Assembly: GCA_040754425.1 (NCBI GenBank)
Contig: JBFMCR010000011.1
Span: 1 to 55,377, forward strand
Reading direction: 5' to 3'
Source: UBA6918 sp040754425
GTDB taxonomy: Bacteria; Pseudomonadota; Gammaproteobacteria; Burkholderiales; Thiobacillaceae
DNA length: 55,377 bases
The position numbers and the translations under genes were made by a program. The notes below the pieces were generated by a model. It ran no database searches, had not been told where the DNA came from, and worked only from the letters and a program-made list of their open reading frames with translations. This document shows positions 42,202-51,056 of the stretch, in pieces. Every line of letters begins with the position of its first letter. Within the stretch, counting starts at the first letter, position 1.

Positions 42202-43230
42202 TTATTGCTTCTTGCCGTTGCGCTGTTTCTCTTCACGCGCCACGTCGGCAGCGATCTTGTAGATGGCCTGGATGGTGTCGCGGCCCAGCACATCGGACAA
42301 TTGCTCGTGCACCGGCAAAAGCGCCTTTTGCCACACGCGCCGGCCGGCATCGGGCAGGACGTGGATTACGGTGGTGCCCGCCGCCTTGATCCGGGCCAGC
42401 GCCGCATCGTTTTCCTCCTGGGCGATGCGGCGCTCGAAGGCAGTGGCCTCTTTCAGGGCCCTTTCCAGCGCACTGCGGATGCTCGGGTCGAGCCCTTCCC
42501 AGAACAGCTTGTTGACGATCACCGCATAGCCCAGATAGCCGTGGTCGGACAGGGTCAGATGTTTTTGCACCTGGTGCAGGTTCTGGCTGTAAAAGTTGGA
42601 CAGGGTGTTTTCCGTGCCGTCCACCGCGCCTTCGGCAAGCTGGGCGCGCACCGCCGAAAAAACCACCACCTTGGGCGTCGCGCCGAGCGTGCGCATCTGC
42701 GCATCCAGCACCTTGGAGGACTGGATGCGCATGGTCAGCCCCTTGAAGTCCTCGACGTTCCTGAGCGGACGGTTGGCGCTCATCTGCTTGAAGCCGTTGT
42801 CCCAATAGGCCAGGCCCTTGATGCCCTTGCTTTCCAGCCTGTCGAGCAGGCGCCTGCCGATGTCGCCGTCCATGACGCGGTACAGCGTGGCCTTGTTGGG
42901 GAAAAGATAAGGCAGGTCGAACACCTCGAACTCGCGCAGGCCCAGAGGGCCGAGTTGGGAAAGCGACGGCGCCAGCATTTGCACCGCACCCAGCTTGAGC
43001 GCGGTGATCTCGTCGCGGTCCTGGTAAAGCTGGCCGTTGGGGTAGACCTCGACCCTGATCGCGCCATCGGTATAGCGCTCGGCCAGTTCCTTGAACTTGT
43101 TCGCGGCCATGCCCTTGGGGGTGGCCGGCGGCAGCACGTGGCTGAACTTGATGACGAGCGGCTCCGCCGCCCGCACCGGCAACAGTGCAAACGCCGCAAG
43201 CAGGGCCAGAAGGAAAGGCGTGCGCATCAT
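42202..43230 (-). CDS. TRAP transporter substrate-binding protein, DctP family
   Basis: 342 residues with signal peptide (about 1-21, ending VRAA). DctP fold: IKFSHVLPPATPKGMAANKF, VYPNGQLYQDRDEITALKLG, MRIQSSKVLDAQMRTLGATP. Binds a small carboxylate or similar ligand in the periplasm and hands it to DctQM. No dctQ or dctM is in the window, so it is an orphan here. The C-terminal tail is basic. Two adjacent ATG codons (43230, 43227) are candidate starts. Confidence 0.92.
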   Translation of the reverse strand: MMRTPFLLALLAAFALLPVRAAEPLVIKFSHVLPPATPKGMAANKFKELAERYTDGAIRVEVYPNGQLYQDRDEITALKLGAVQMLAPSLSQLGPLGLREFEVFDLPYLFPNKATLYRVMDGDIGRRLLDRLESKGIKGLAYWDNGFKQMSANRPLRNVEDFKGLTMRIQSSKVLDAQMRTLGATPKVVVFSAVRAQLAEGAVDGTENTLSNFYSQNLHQVQKHLTLSDHGYLGYAVIVNKLFWEGLDPSIRSALERALKEATAFERRIAQEENDAALARIKAAGTTVIHVLPDAGRRVWQKALLPVHEQLSDVLGRDTIQAIYKIAADVAREEKQRNGKKQ

Positions 43231-43266
43231 CTGCACCGCAGTATAAAGCAAGCCCGCCGCGGGCTG

Positions 43267-44232
43267 TCAGGCTTCGAGGTGCGCCCTGTTGCGGGTGCGG
43301 CAAAGCCTGCGGCCGTCCGGCAAGGGCAGGCTGAGGCGCCCGCGCGCTTCCCGCAGCTGGCGCAGCATTTCGCGCAGCGCCGCCGGCCTCGGCAGCGCCG
43401 CGCCCTGGCTGCGCAGGAAATGCGCAAGCAGGTTGCGCGCGCGTTCTTCCGGCAAGGCTTTCAATGCCTTGCAGTCGAGCTCGTTCGCAGGATGCGCCAA
43501 ACGGTCCTCGCCCGCCACGTGCTCCAGCAGCGAAGCCACTTCCGCCATGCGCCGGGAAACGCCGGCAAGCCGCTCGCGATAATCGGGAAAATGCTTCTCC
43601 AAAAGCGGCAGGATGTCCTGCCTGAGGGCGTTGCGCGCGAGCGCCGTGTCGAGATTGCTGTCGTCTTCCACCCATTTCAGCCGGTGGCGGCGCGCGTAGG
43701 CGATGAGGTCCGACTTGGGCACGTTCAACAGCGGACGCAGCAGCAGCATGCCTGCGTGCACGCGCGCTTTTGGCATGGCGGCGAGCGCACGCGGCTCGCC
43801 GCCGCGCAAAAGCTGGAACAGCACGGTCTCGGCCTGGTCGTCCAGATGATGGGCGAGCGCCACGGCATCGGCGCCGGGCCGGCACAAGGCCGCATAGCGC
43901 GCGCTGCGCGCGGCGGCTTCCAGGCCGGCGGCGGATTTCTTCGGCACGCTCACGCGCACCACTTCGCAGGGAACGCCGAGCCGCTCGCAAAAAGCCTGGC
44001 AAAACTCCGCCCAGGCATCGGCCTTGGGGTTGAGGCCGTGATGCACGTGCAGCGCGGAAAGCGCGAAAGGAAACCCGGGCGCGAGCTGCGCCAATAGATG
44101 CAGCAGCACGACGGAATCGACGCCGCCGGAAAAGCCGACACGCAAATGCGCGCCCGGCTCGAGGTGGCGCGCGAGACAGGCCTTCACCTGCCCGGCGAGG
44201 TCAAGCCTGCTTCTCTTCCTTGAAGCGGCCAT
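43267..44232 (-). CDS. tilS: tRNA(Ile)-lysidine synthetase
   Basis: 321 residues. Converts C34 to lysidine in the CAU-anticodon tRNA-Ile. PP-loop GFSGGVDSVVLLHLL, HVHHGLNPKADAW and HHLDDQAETVLFQLLRG are intact. The ATG at 44232 overlaps the accA end by 32 bases; a GTG near 44187 is the alternative start. The accA-tilS pair is usual in Betaproteobacteria. Confidence 0.94.
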   Translation of the reverse strand: MAASRKRSRLDLAGQVKACLARHLEPGAHLRVGFSGGVDSVVLLHLLAQLAPGFPFALSALHVHHGLNPKADAWAEFCQAFCERLGVPCEVVRVSVPKKSAAGLEAAARSARYAALCRPGADAVALAHHLDDQAETVLFQLLRGGEPRALAAMPKARVHAGMLLLRPLLNVPKSDLIAYARRHRLKWVEDDSNLDTALARNALRQDILPLLEKHFPDYRERLAGVSRRMAEVASLLEHVAGEDRLAHPANELDCKALKALPEERARNLLAHFLRSQGAALPRPAALREMLRQLREARGRLSLPLPDGRRLCRTRNRAHLEA

Positions 44233-45169
44233 AGGCCATGAGCCGCCGATAACGCGCATTCAGCAGCGCATCCAGCGGCTGGTGGCGCACTTCGGCCAGG
44301 GTGTCGGCCAGCGCCTTGCGCATGTTGGTGTACATGCCGTCCCAGTCGCGGTGCGCACCGCCCAGGGGTTCGGGCACGATCTTGTCCACCAGTTCCAGCG
44401 ACAGCAGGCGCTCTGCCGTGATGCCCAGGGTCTCGGCCGCGACCGAAGCCTTGTCCGCGCTCTTCCACAGGATGGAAGCGCAGCCTTCGGGCGAGATGAC
44501 CGAGTAAGTGGAATATTGCAGGATCAGGGTACGGTCGCCCACGCCGATAGCCAGCGCGCCGCCGGAGCCGCCTTCGCCGATGACGGTACAGATGACGGGC
44601 GTCTTCAGCTCGGACATTACATACAAATTGCGCGCGATCGCCTCGCTCTGGCCGCGCTCCTCGGCGCCGATGCCGGGATAGGCGCCGGGCGTGTCGATGA
44701 AGGTGAGGATGGGAAGCTGGAATTTTTCCGCCAGGCGCATGAGGCGCAGCGCCTTGCGGTAGCCCTCCGGGCGCGGCATGCCGAAGTTGCGGTACTGGCG
44801 CTCCTTCACGTCTCGGCCTTTCTGGTGACCGATGATCATCACCGGCTCGCCGTTGAAGCGGGCCAGACCGCCGACGATGGCAGGATCGTCGGCAAAGCCG
44901 CGGTCGCCGTGCAGTTCCTGGAAATCGGTGAACAGGCCTTTGATGTAGTCCAGGGTATAGGGGCGTTGCGGATGCCGCGCCACCTGGGAAATCTGCCAGG
45001 CCGAAAGCTTGGCGTAGATGTCCGCCGTCAGCTTCTGGCTTTTCCTGGAAAGGCGCTTGATCTCTTCCGAAATGTCCAGCGCGGAGTCGTCCTGCACGAA
45101 GCGCAGCTCTTCGATCTTGGACTCCAGCTCCGCAATGGGCTGCTCGAAATCGAGAAAGGTGGTTTTCAT
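44201..45169 (-). CDS. accA: Acetyl-CoA carboxylase carboxyltransferase alpha subunit
   Basis: 322 residues. Alpha half of the carboxyltransferase that makes malonyl-CoA. Start MKTTFLDFEQPIAELESKIE is the family N-terminus. TPGAYPGIGAEERGQSEAIA and GEGGSGGALAIGVGD are the carboxyltransferase motifs. The frame opens further upstream without support. Confidence 0.97.
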   Translation of the reverse strand: MKTTFLDFEQPIAELESKIEELRFVQDDSALDISEEIKRLSRKSQKLTADIYAKLSAWQISQVARHPQRPYTLDYIKGLFTDFQELHGDRGFADDPAIVGGLARFNGEPVMIIGHQKGRDVKERQYRNFGMPRPEGYRKALRLMRLAEKFQLPILTFIDTPGAYPGIGAEERGQSEAIARNLYVMSELKTPVICTVIGEGGSGGALAIGVGDRTLILQYSTYSVISPEGCASILWKSADKASVAAETLGITAERLLSLELVDKIVPEPLGGAHRDWDGMYTNMRKALADTLAEVRHQPLDALLNARYRRLMAYGRFKEEKQA

Positions 45170-45614
45170 CAATACACGGCGATTTTTGGAAGTCCGTAAT
45201 TCTAGCAGGGTTGGGGGAATGCAAGACTCGCGGCTAGCCGACAAAAGCCGCCGGGGGTAGTTCGGCCTCAGGTCTTCGGCCTGAGAAGATGGCCAATCCA
45301 GTCAACGCTCTCAGCCAATCAAACAAAACCCTGGATTGCCACGTCGCTACGCTCCTCGCAATGAACTGTGCTTTTCGTCAAGCATATTCAGCCGAGAATG
45401 GTGTATTGGTCGTCGCCACTGCGAAGGCCTGTCGCAACAATTTGTGTGCAATCGCGATGTTGATGACCTTCGCCGGCTTGCCCAGCGCTTTCAAACGGGC
45501 ATCCTATTCCAAACGAGTTGGTGCAAGCATAGGATGACAATGCAGGCAAGAAAAAGGGATTCCGAAGAATCCTCCTCACCCAACCCTCTCCCGCCAGGGG
45601 AGCAGGGGTATCAA
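45170..45614. other. Gene-free region between accA and slyD
   Basis: 445 bases without a gene. Holds a CTCAGG/CCTGAG hairpin near 45268-45286, dispersed repeat copy 2 (45285-45364), another degenerate half of that repeat near 45408-45440, and the fragment CACCCAACCCTCTCCCGCCA (45578-45597), which resembles another common intergenic repeat. Confidence 0.6.
45285..45364. repeat. Dispersed palindromic repeat, copy 2
   Basis: A well kept right arm CTGGATTGCCACGTCGCTAC then GCTCCTCGCAATGA (45331-45364) and a degenerate left arm (GATGGCCAATCCAGTC). Confidence 0.75.
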
Positions 45615-46100
45615 TCAATGGTGGTGATGCCCATGCGCCCCATGCGCATGCCCATGCTCGATCTCGTGCGGGTCGGCCGCGCGCACATCCTTGATTTCGC
45701 AATGGAAAACCAGCGACTGGCCGGCCAGCGGGTGGTTGCCGTCCACCACCACCTTGTCGTCGGCGATGTCGGTCACGGTGTAGATGTACACTTCGCCCGA
45801 GGACTCGCCGTGGCCTTCGAACTGCATGCCGACTTCGATGTTTTCCGGGAAAAGGCTGCGGTCTTCGATGCGCACCAGCTCTTCGTCGTATTCGCCAAAG
45901 GCTTCTTCGGGCTGCATCTTGATGTCCACCACGTCGCCGGCTTTCTTGCCTTCCAGCGCTTTTTCCACCGCCTCGAACACGTTGCCGTAGCCGCCATGCA
46001 GGTAGCTGTGCGGTTGCTCGCTTTGCTCGAGGATCTCGCCGTCGCTGTCGGCAAGGCTGTAGGTGATGGTGACGACGGTATTCTTGGCGACGGCAGTCAT
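45615..46100 (-). CDS. slyD: SlyD-type FKBP peptidyl-prolyl isomerase
   Basis: 161 residues. FKBP domain with inserted flap: AKNTVVTITYSLADSDGEIL, EKALEGKKAGDVVDIKMQPE; metal-binding His-rich tail HGHAHGAHGHHHH at the C-terminus. Folding helper and nickel chaperone in relatives. Start overlaps the bcp stop by four bases (46097-46100). Confidence 0.95.
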   Translation of the reverse strand: MTAVAKNTVVTITYSLADSDGEILEQSEQPHSYLHGGYGNVFEAVEKALEGKKAGDVVDIKMQPEEAFGEYDEELVRIEDRSLFPENIEVGMQFEGHGESSGEVYIYTVTDIADDKVVVDGNHPLAGQSLVFHCEIKDVRAADPHEIEHGHAHGAHGHHHH

Positions 46101-46564
46101 GTCATTTCCTTGATGAGTTCCAAAATTTCCTCGGCGTGTCCTTTGCTCTGCACGCCGTAAAGGGCATGGCGAACAATGCCCTTCTTGTCGATGACGAAGG
46201 TGGAGCGCACGATGCCCATGCGCTTGACCCCATCCTTCTCCTTTTCCTGCCACACCCCGTAGGCCTGGCAGGCTTCGCCTTCCTTGTCCGCCAGGAGCTG
46301 CACGGTGATGCCGTGCTTGTCGCGAAACACGCCGTGCGAGATGCAGTCGTCGCGCGATATGCCCAGCACGACGGTATCCAGCACGGCGAAATCGGCTTCC
46401 AGTTCCGAGAACTCGATGCCCTGGATAGTACAGCCGGGCGTGTCGTCGCGCACGTAGAAATACAGCACGACGTTTTTCTTGCCCTTGAAATCCTTGAGTT
46501 CGACGAAACTCATGTCGGCATCCGGCAGGGAAAAATCCGGCGCCTTGTCACCCGGTTTCAGCAT
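46097..46564 (-). CDS. bcp: Thiol peroxidase of the Bcp type
   Basis: 155 residues. Peroxiredoxin with peroxidatic Cys45 in DDTPGCTIQGIEF. The resolving cysteine five residues on (Cys50 in E. coli) is absent (isoleucine). Other cysteines in RDDCISHG and EACQAYG might serve, otherwise it works as a 1-Cys enzyme. Thioredoxin- or glutathione-linked reduction of peroxides, cytoplasmic. Overlaps slyD. Confidence 0.94.
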   Translation of the reverse strand: MLKPGDKAPDFSLPDADMSFVELKDFKGKKNVVLYFYVRDDTPGCTIQGIEFSELEADFAVLDTVVLGISRDDCISHGVFRDKHGITVQLLADKEGEACQAYGVWQEKEKDGVKRMGIVRSTFVIDKKGIVRHALYGVQSKGHAEEILELIKEMT

Positions 46565-46631
46565 GTTTGCTCCGCTAGTCGTATATTTTGTGCCGATTCT
46601 AGTCCGGGAATGAAGACAAGCAAACTGGCAT

Positions 46632-46735
46632 AATGAATTTATTGACACAGAGGAAACAAAAGCAACAGAGAAAAACCATGGAAATTGTTTTTGACTTCCT
46701 CTGCTCCCTCTCTCCCTCTGTGTAAATTGAATTTG
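46632..46735. repeat. Inverted repeat (ACACAGAGG type) between bcp and roxA
   Basis: Arms TGACACAGAGG (46643-46653) and CCTCTGTGTAAATT (46714-46727) around an imperfectly palindromic, purine/pyrimidine-biased centre rich in CAACAGAG and CCTCTG words. Lies in the divergent gap and probably contains or displaces promoters of both genes. Confidence 0.6.
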
Positions 46736-46752
46736 CCGGGCTTCCCAAGTTT

Positions 46753-47862
46753 ATGAAACTGCAACTTTTAGGCGGCATGACGGCCAAAGAATTCCTGCGC
46801 GACTACTGGCACAAGAAACCCCTGCTGGTACGCAATGCCATTCCCGGCTTCAAGGGCCTGCTCTCGCCCGCGGACATGCAAGAACTAGCCTGCAGTGAGG
46901 GCGTGGAATCGCGCTTGGTGCAGGGCGGCAAGCGCTGGTCGCTAAGACACGGCCCGTTCAAGCCGGCAGCTTTCAAGAAGCTGCCCAAGCGCGACTGGAC
47001 GCTTTTGCTCCAGTCCCTCGACCATCACCTCGAAAGCGGCGCCGCCCTGATCGAAAAGTTTGCCTTCATCCCACGCGCTCGCCTGGACGACCTCATGGTC
47101 AGCTACGCCGTGCCCGGTGGCGGCGTGGGCCCGCATTTCGATTCCTACGACGTGTTCTTGCTGCAGGGCATGGGGCATCGCCGCTGGCGTATTTCCGCAC
47201 AGGAGAATCTCGACCTCGTCGAGGGCCTGCCACTGAAAATCCTCAGCCGTTTCGAAGCCGAGCAGGAATTCGTGCTCGGCCCCGGCGACATGCTCTACCT
47301 GCCGCCGAAATATGCCCACGACGGCATTGCCGAAGACGAGTGCATGACCTATTCCATCGGCTTTCGCGCCCCCGCCTTCCAGGAACTGGGCGAAGGCTTC
47401 CTCAATTTCCTGCACGACGAACTGAGTCTTCCCGGCCGCTACGCCGACCCCGACCTCGCCCCGCAAAAGCACAGCGGCGAAATCCCCGGGGCCATGCTGG
47501 CGCAAATCGGCGAACAGCTGGACAAGATCCGCTGGGACGACGAACTGGTCGTAGCCTTCGTCGGCCGTTACTTTTCCGAACCCAAGCCCGACGTATTCTT
47601 CATCCCGCCGGCCAGGCCCATGGGCGAAAAGGCCTTCGCCTCGCGTCTGGCCAAAAACGGGCTTAAACTGGACGGCAAGACGCGACTCCTGTTTTCCGGC
47701 ACGCAGTTCTTCGTCAACGGCGAGGACTTCGGCGCCACCGGCCCGGAACGCCGCGCGCTGATGCGGCTCGCGGACACGCGTTCCCTGCCGCCTGCCGATT
47801 ACGGCGCGGCGCTGACGGGACTTTTTTACGACTGGTACACCGCAGGATGGGCCCATGTCTGA
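46753..47862 (+). CDS. roxA: Ribosomal oxygenase RoxA (JmjC/cupin)
   Basis: 369 residues. 2-oxoglutarate oxygenase of the YcfD/RoxA family, which hydroxylates an arginine of ribosomal protein L16. Iron ligands: HFD in GGGVGPHFDSYDVF and His in PKYAHDG. N-terminal AKEFLRDYWHKKPLLVRNAI is diagnostic; winged C-terminal region present. Its last codons contain ATGTCTGA, where an overlapping downstream start can be read. Confidence 0.94.
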   Translation: MKLQLLGGMTAKEFLRDYWHKKPLLVRNAIPGFKGLLSPADMQELACSEGVESRLVQGGKRWSLRHGPFKPAAFKKLPKRDWTLLLQSLDHHLESGAALIEKFAFIPRARLDDLMVSYAVPGGGVGPHFDSYDVFLLQGMGHRRWRISAQENLDLVEGLPLKILSRFEAEQEFVLGPGDMLYLPPKYAHDGIAEDECMTYSIGFRAPAFQELGEGFLNFLHDELSLPGRYADPDLAPQKHSGEIPGAMLAQIGEQLDKIRWDDELVVAFVGRYFSEPKPDVFFIPPARPMGEKAFASRLAKNGLKLDGKTRLLFSGTQFFVNGEDFGATGPERRALMRLADTRSLPPADYGAALTGLFYDWYTAGWAHV

Positions 47863-47865
47863 CAG

Positions 47866-48144
47866 TAAGGAACCGCTGATTGAATCTTCCATGAGCCGCG
47901 TTGCAGCCAAATTTTGCTGTCTGGCGCGAAGCGGCGTGCAGGTCGTATCCGATATACGAAGCCAAACGCCGCGACAAAGCCAGCAGCAAAATTTGGCGCA
48001 ACCCTTCGGGCACCCGTTTAGCGGGCGAACTGCTGCGTTGTGCTCCTCGGCTTCGTATGTTCAATACGACCTTCGTCGCACGCCTTGCATTTCACCCGCT
48101 AAACGGAGTGCGCAGCCATGAGAGACCCAATCAGCGGTTCCTTA
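47866..48144. mobile_element. 279-bp MITE-like element
   Basis: Terminal inverted repeats of about 28 bases: left TAAGGAACCGCTGATTG from 47866, right its complement ending at 48144. Inside are two long hairpins: arms 47901-47937 with 47966-48001, and CCGTTTAGCGGG (48014-48025) with CCCGCTAAACGG (48096-48107). No coding capacity for a transposase. Flanked by AG on both sides (47864-47865; 48145-48146). Removing it plus one AG restores an open frame from ATG 47855 into the next gene. Confidence 0.75.
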
Positions 48145-48609
48145 AGATTCGAAACCCCGCCCGACTATGTCAGCGCGCTGAATGCGCTGCTGCCCACCGC
48201 GACCCATCTCATCCGCATCTACGACTGGGACCTGTCCGACGGCGGCTATGAAACGCCAGAACGCATCGAAATGCTGGGCGATTTCTGCAAACTCGGCGGC
48301 GTGCGCAGCGTCAAAATCCTGCTTGCCGACGGCAGCTACCTCAAGCGCCACGGCGGCCAGATGATGCGCCTGCTCTCGACCTGGGGCAACGTGCTGCAAG
48401 TGCGCGTGCGTGACAGCGATCCGCCGCCGGCCACCGACTGCTTCGTGCTGATCGACCAGAAAGGCCTGCTGAAACGCTACGACAAGGACAATGCCAAAGG
48501 CCTGATGAACCCGGACGCACGCGGCGAAGTCGCCGAACTCGGCATCCGCTTCGACGCCGAATGGGGCCGCTCGGCAGGACGCGTGTCAGCGCGCACCGTC
48601 GGACTCTGA
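48118..48609 (+). CDS. DUF7931-like protein with a rebuilt 5' end
   Basis: 163 residues as read from ATG 48118. The body (YVSALNALLPTATHLIRIYD, ILLADGSYLKRHGGQMMRLL) resembles DUF7931, a phospholipase-D-fold-like domain of unknown role. The first nine residues (MRDPISGSL) are encoded inside the right terminal repeat of the preceding element, so this start is probably acquired. Without the element the frame would read MSDRFETPPDY from ATG 47855, overlapping the roxA stop. No good ribosome site precedes 48118. It may be weakly expressed. Confidence 0.72.
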   Translation: MRDPISGSLRFETPPDYVSALNALLPTATHLIRIYDWDLSDGGYETPERIEMLGDFCKLGGVRSVKILLADGSYLKRHGGQMMRLLSTWGNVLQVRVRDSDPPPATDCFVLIDQKGLLKRYDKDNAKGLMNPDARGEVAELGIRFDAEWGRSAGRVSARTVGL

Positions 48610-48611
48610 AA

Positions 48612-48732
48612 CCCATCATCGAGATGCAGCGGATTTTGGAAGAGGAAAGTTTCGAGGCGCAAGATTCAAGAGGTTTTGCCGGACCTCGATTGACCGGGTT
48701 GCTGTGACGACTTCGCCTCTTCGCAATGAGCG
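48612..48732. repeat. Dispersed repeat, copy 3 (reverse orientation)
   Basis: Matches the reverse complement of the copy at 52182: AAGATTCAAGAGGTTTTGCC then a degenerate GATTGACCGGGTTGC arm ending CTCTTCGCAATGAGCG. Confidence 0.75.
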
Positions 48733-48745
48733 AAACGATGAGTGC

Positions 48746-49540
48746 TCAAAGGCTGTTCAGCCAGTCCAACTCCTCCTCGCTGAACCCGCCCGCCTTACGG
48801 CCTGCGAGGTTGAACGGCGGCTTGAGCGGCGGGGCGTCGTATTCCTTCAGCAACTCCCGGAAAGTCTGCAACGGTTCCAGCCCGCGCTGATGGCACAGGT
48901 ACAGGTACCAGCGGCTGCCGATGGCGACGTGGCCGATCTCGTCGCGTTCGATCACAGCAAGGATTTCCACCGCGCGTTCGTCCTGCACCGACTTGAACTT
49001 GCCGGCAATCGCAGGCTGGGCATCGCGCCCTCTGGCCTCCAGCACGCGCGGCACCAAGGCCATGCGCACCAGCGGGTCGTGCGCGGTCTTTACCGCCATT
49101 TCCCACAGGCCGTTGTGCGCGGGAAAATCGCCGTAGTCATGACCCAGGCTGTACAGGTGCTCGCGCACCAGGCGGAAATGCAGCGCTTCTTCGGAAGCGA
49201 CCTTGAGCCAGTCGCCGTAAAACTCACACGGCATGTTCCTGAACCGGTAGGCTGCATCCAGCGCGAGGTTGATGGCGTTGAACTCGATGTGAGCAATGGC
49301 ATGCAGCAGCGCCGCGCGCCCCACCGCGCTGCTGATCTTGCGTCGCGGCACTTGCTGCGGCGGTACCAGTAGAGGTTTCTGGGGACGCCCCGGCTTGTCG
49401 ATGGATTGCAACAACGGCTCGCGCTCATCGACTTCCACTTCGCCCGCCTCCCAGGCCCGGTGGAGCGACTCCGACAGCGCGCATTTTTTCGCCGGGTCGG
49501 GTTCGTTCAGGGCTTCGAAACAGGCTGCAAACAGTTTCAT
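48746..49540 (-). CDS. DUF455 ferritin-like protein
   Basis: 264 residues. Ferritin-like four-helix fold with di-iron type motifs: AIAHIEFNAINLALDAAYRF, ASEEALHFRLVREHL and VIERDEIGHVAIG. DUF455 proteins are relatives of the tRNA hydroxylase MiaE; substrate unproven. Soluble. Stands between a repeat and a divergent desaturase. Confidence 0.9.
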   Translation of the reverse strand: MKLFAACFEALNEPDPAKKCALSESLHRAWEAGEVEVDEREPLLQSIDKPGRPQKPLLVPPQQVPRRKISSAVGRAALLHAIAHIEFNAINLALDAAYRFRNMPCEFYGDWLKVASEEALHFRLVREHLYSLGHDYGDFPAHNGLWEMAVKTAHDPLVRMALVPRVLEARGRDAQPAIAGKFKSVQDERAVEILAVIERDEIGHVAIGSRWYLYLCHQRGLEPLQTFRELLKEYDAPPLKPPFNLAGRKAGGFSEEELDWLNSL

Positions 49541-49597
49541 AAGATGCTTATGGTAACGTTGCCAGACTAGTATGGTGAGTCACGCTAAAATCGAATC

Positions 49598-50500
49598 ATG
49601 CTGACGACGCTGGATCTTCGCATCAATGCTGGCTTGTTCGTGCTGTTGGCCGGACTGCAGCTTTTCATGCTGCTTTTGCCGCTGACCGGCGCACATGCCG
49701 CCTGGGCGCTGCTGCCGGCGCTATTCACCAACACTTTCTGGGCACTGAATCACGAGGCCATGCACGGCCACCTGTTCGCCACGCGGCGGGCCTCGGAATA
49801 CGGCGGGCGCCTGCTGTCGATTCTGTACGGCGCGCCGTTTCATCTACTGCGCAGCGGCCATCTGCTGCACCACGCCTTTAGCCGCACGCGGCGCGAACGC
49901 ACCGAGGTGTACGACGAGCGCGCCACGACCTGGCTTTCCGCCGCGCCCCGCTATTACGCGCAAATTCTCGGCGGCCTGTATCTGAGTGAAGTGCTGGCCG
50001 GGCTGTTGCTGGCCTTGCTGCCGGCCCGCGCCATCCGCGCCCTCGCCGCCAGGCTGGATGGGCCGGGCAGCGTGGTCGGCCCGATGATCGCCGCCCAGGC
50101 CGAGCCCGCCAACCTGCGCGTTCTGCGTCCGGATGCGCTCGCCGCCTGGGCGCTGCTGGCGGCAGCGTTCCGGCTTTATGGCGAGAACTGGCCGTGGCTG
50201 GCAGCGGCGCTGGGTGTGCGCGCGCTGCTGATTTCCTTTTTCGACAACAGCTATCACTATGCGACTGCGCTCGACAACCCGAAACACGCCATCAACATGC
50301 GCGCGCCGCACTGGCTCGGCCTAGCGCTGTTGAACTTCAACCGGCACGGCACGCATCATCTCCATGCGAATTTGGGCTGGCGCGCGCTGGGCCGCATCGA
50401 CGACGCCGTCTCGCCCTCCGTGGGCATGGGCTACGCCCTGCTGCGTCAGCTGAAAGGCCCGATACCCGCCACCGCGCTCGAGCGCAATCCGTCCGCATGA
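49598..50500 (+). CDS. Membrane fatty acid desaturase
   Basis: 300 residues, several membrane helices. Three histidine boxes: HEAMHGHLF, HLLHHAF, and HGTHHLH. Di-iron membrane desaturases insert double bonds or hydroxylate acyl chains; exact substrate unknown. Its stop overlaps the next start (ATGA, 50497-50500). Confidence 0.9.
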   Translation: MLTTLDLRINAGLFVLLAGLQLFMLLLPLTGAHAAWALLPALFTNTFWALNHEAMHGHLFATRRASEYGGRLLSILYGAPFHLLRSGHLLHHAFSRTRRERTEVYDERATTWLSAAPRYYAQILGGLYLSEVLAGLLLALLPARAIRALAARLDGPGSVVGPMIAAQAEPANLRVLRPDALAAWALLAAAFRLYGENWPWLAAALGVRALLISFFDNSYHYATALDNPKHAINMRAPHWLGLALLNFNRHGTHHLHANLGWRALGRIDDAVSPSVGMGYALLRQLKGPIPATALERNPSA

Positions 50501-50925
50501 GACTGGAAGAATTCATCCCCCTGGAAATTTCCCGGCACAAACCGGTCAGCCTGCTGCTGGCCGACGACCAGGCGCGCGCCCTGGCGACGGCTTTCCTGAA
50601 TGCGCATCCCGCCAGCATGGCCTTCGATGCCTGGCAGCCCGGCATTACGCTCGCCCTGGTCGGCGCCACGCCGGCCACTCAGAACGCCCCCGCCACGATG
50701 CGGCTACTGGGTGGGCTGATCCGCCAGATTCCCGTGGTGCTGGTCGTTGCCGGCGAAAACGGGCCGCTGAAATTCAGCGATTTTCTTGCCCTGGGCATGC
50801 AGCGCCTGTACGGGCCGGATGCGGACGCCCGCTGCGTCTACGGCTTCGATCTGCACACCTACAAGCCCGCGCCGGACTGGCTCAATTCGAAATACTGGGC
50901 GCATCCGGAGTTGTGGAAGCCCTGA
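50497..50925 (+). CDS. DUF6231-like protein
   Basis: 142 residues, soluble. C-terminal YGFDLHTYKPAPDWLNSKYW matches a small proteobacterial family (DUF6231) of unknown function. Translationally coupled to the desaturase by a four-base overlap, so a role linked to lipid modification is possible but only inferred. Confidence 0.72.
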   Translation: MRLEEFIPLEISRHKPVSLLLADDQARALATAFLNAHPASMAFDAWQPGITLALVGATPATQNAPATMRLLGGLIRQIPVVLVVAGENGPLKFSDFLALGMQRLYGPDADARCVYGFDLHTYKPAPDWLNSKYWAHPELWKP

Positions 50926-50932
50926 GCTTCGC

Positions 50933-51054
50933 CGTCATTGCAAAAAGGCGAGGCCGATAAGGCAATCCGGCCAGTCGAGGCCCGGCAAAGTCCCTTGAAT
51001 CCTGCACCTTCCAATACCCTGCGCCACGGCCCTTCGGACTTGCCGGCAATGAGG
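50933..51054. repeat. Dispersed repeat, copy 4
   Basis: Left arm CGTCATTGCAAAAAGGCGAG ... GGCAATCCGG, centre GGCCCGGCAAAGTCCCTTGA, right arm ending TTGCCGGCAATGAGG. Lies between convergent genes. Confidence 0.75.
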
Positions 51055-51056
51055 CC

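Noticed and set aside
47855..48121. Independent 88-codon ORF from ATG 47855 through the repeat element.
   Set aside because: After the first few codons it reads the inverted-repeat element and is not protein-like; its start is better seen as the former start of the downstream gene.
47866..48144. TA rather than AG as the duplicated target of the element.
   Set aside because: With TA the joined frame would read MSDSKIRNPARL and leave the conserved frame; AG restores it. The choice remains inference.
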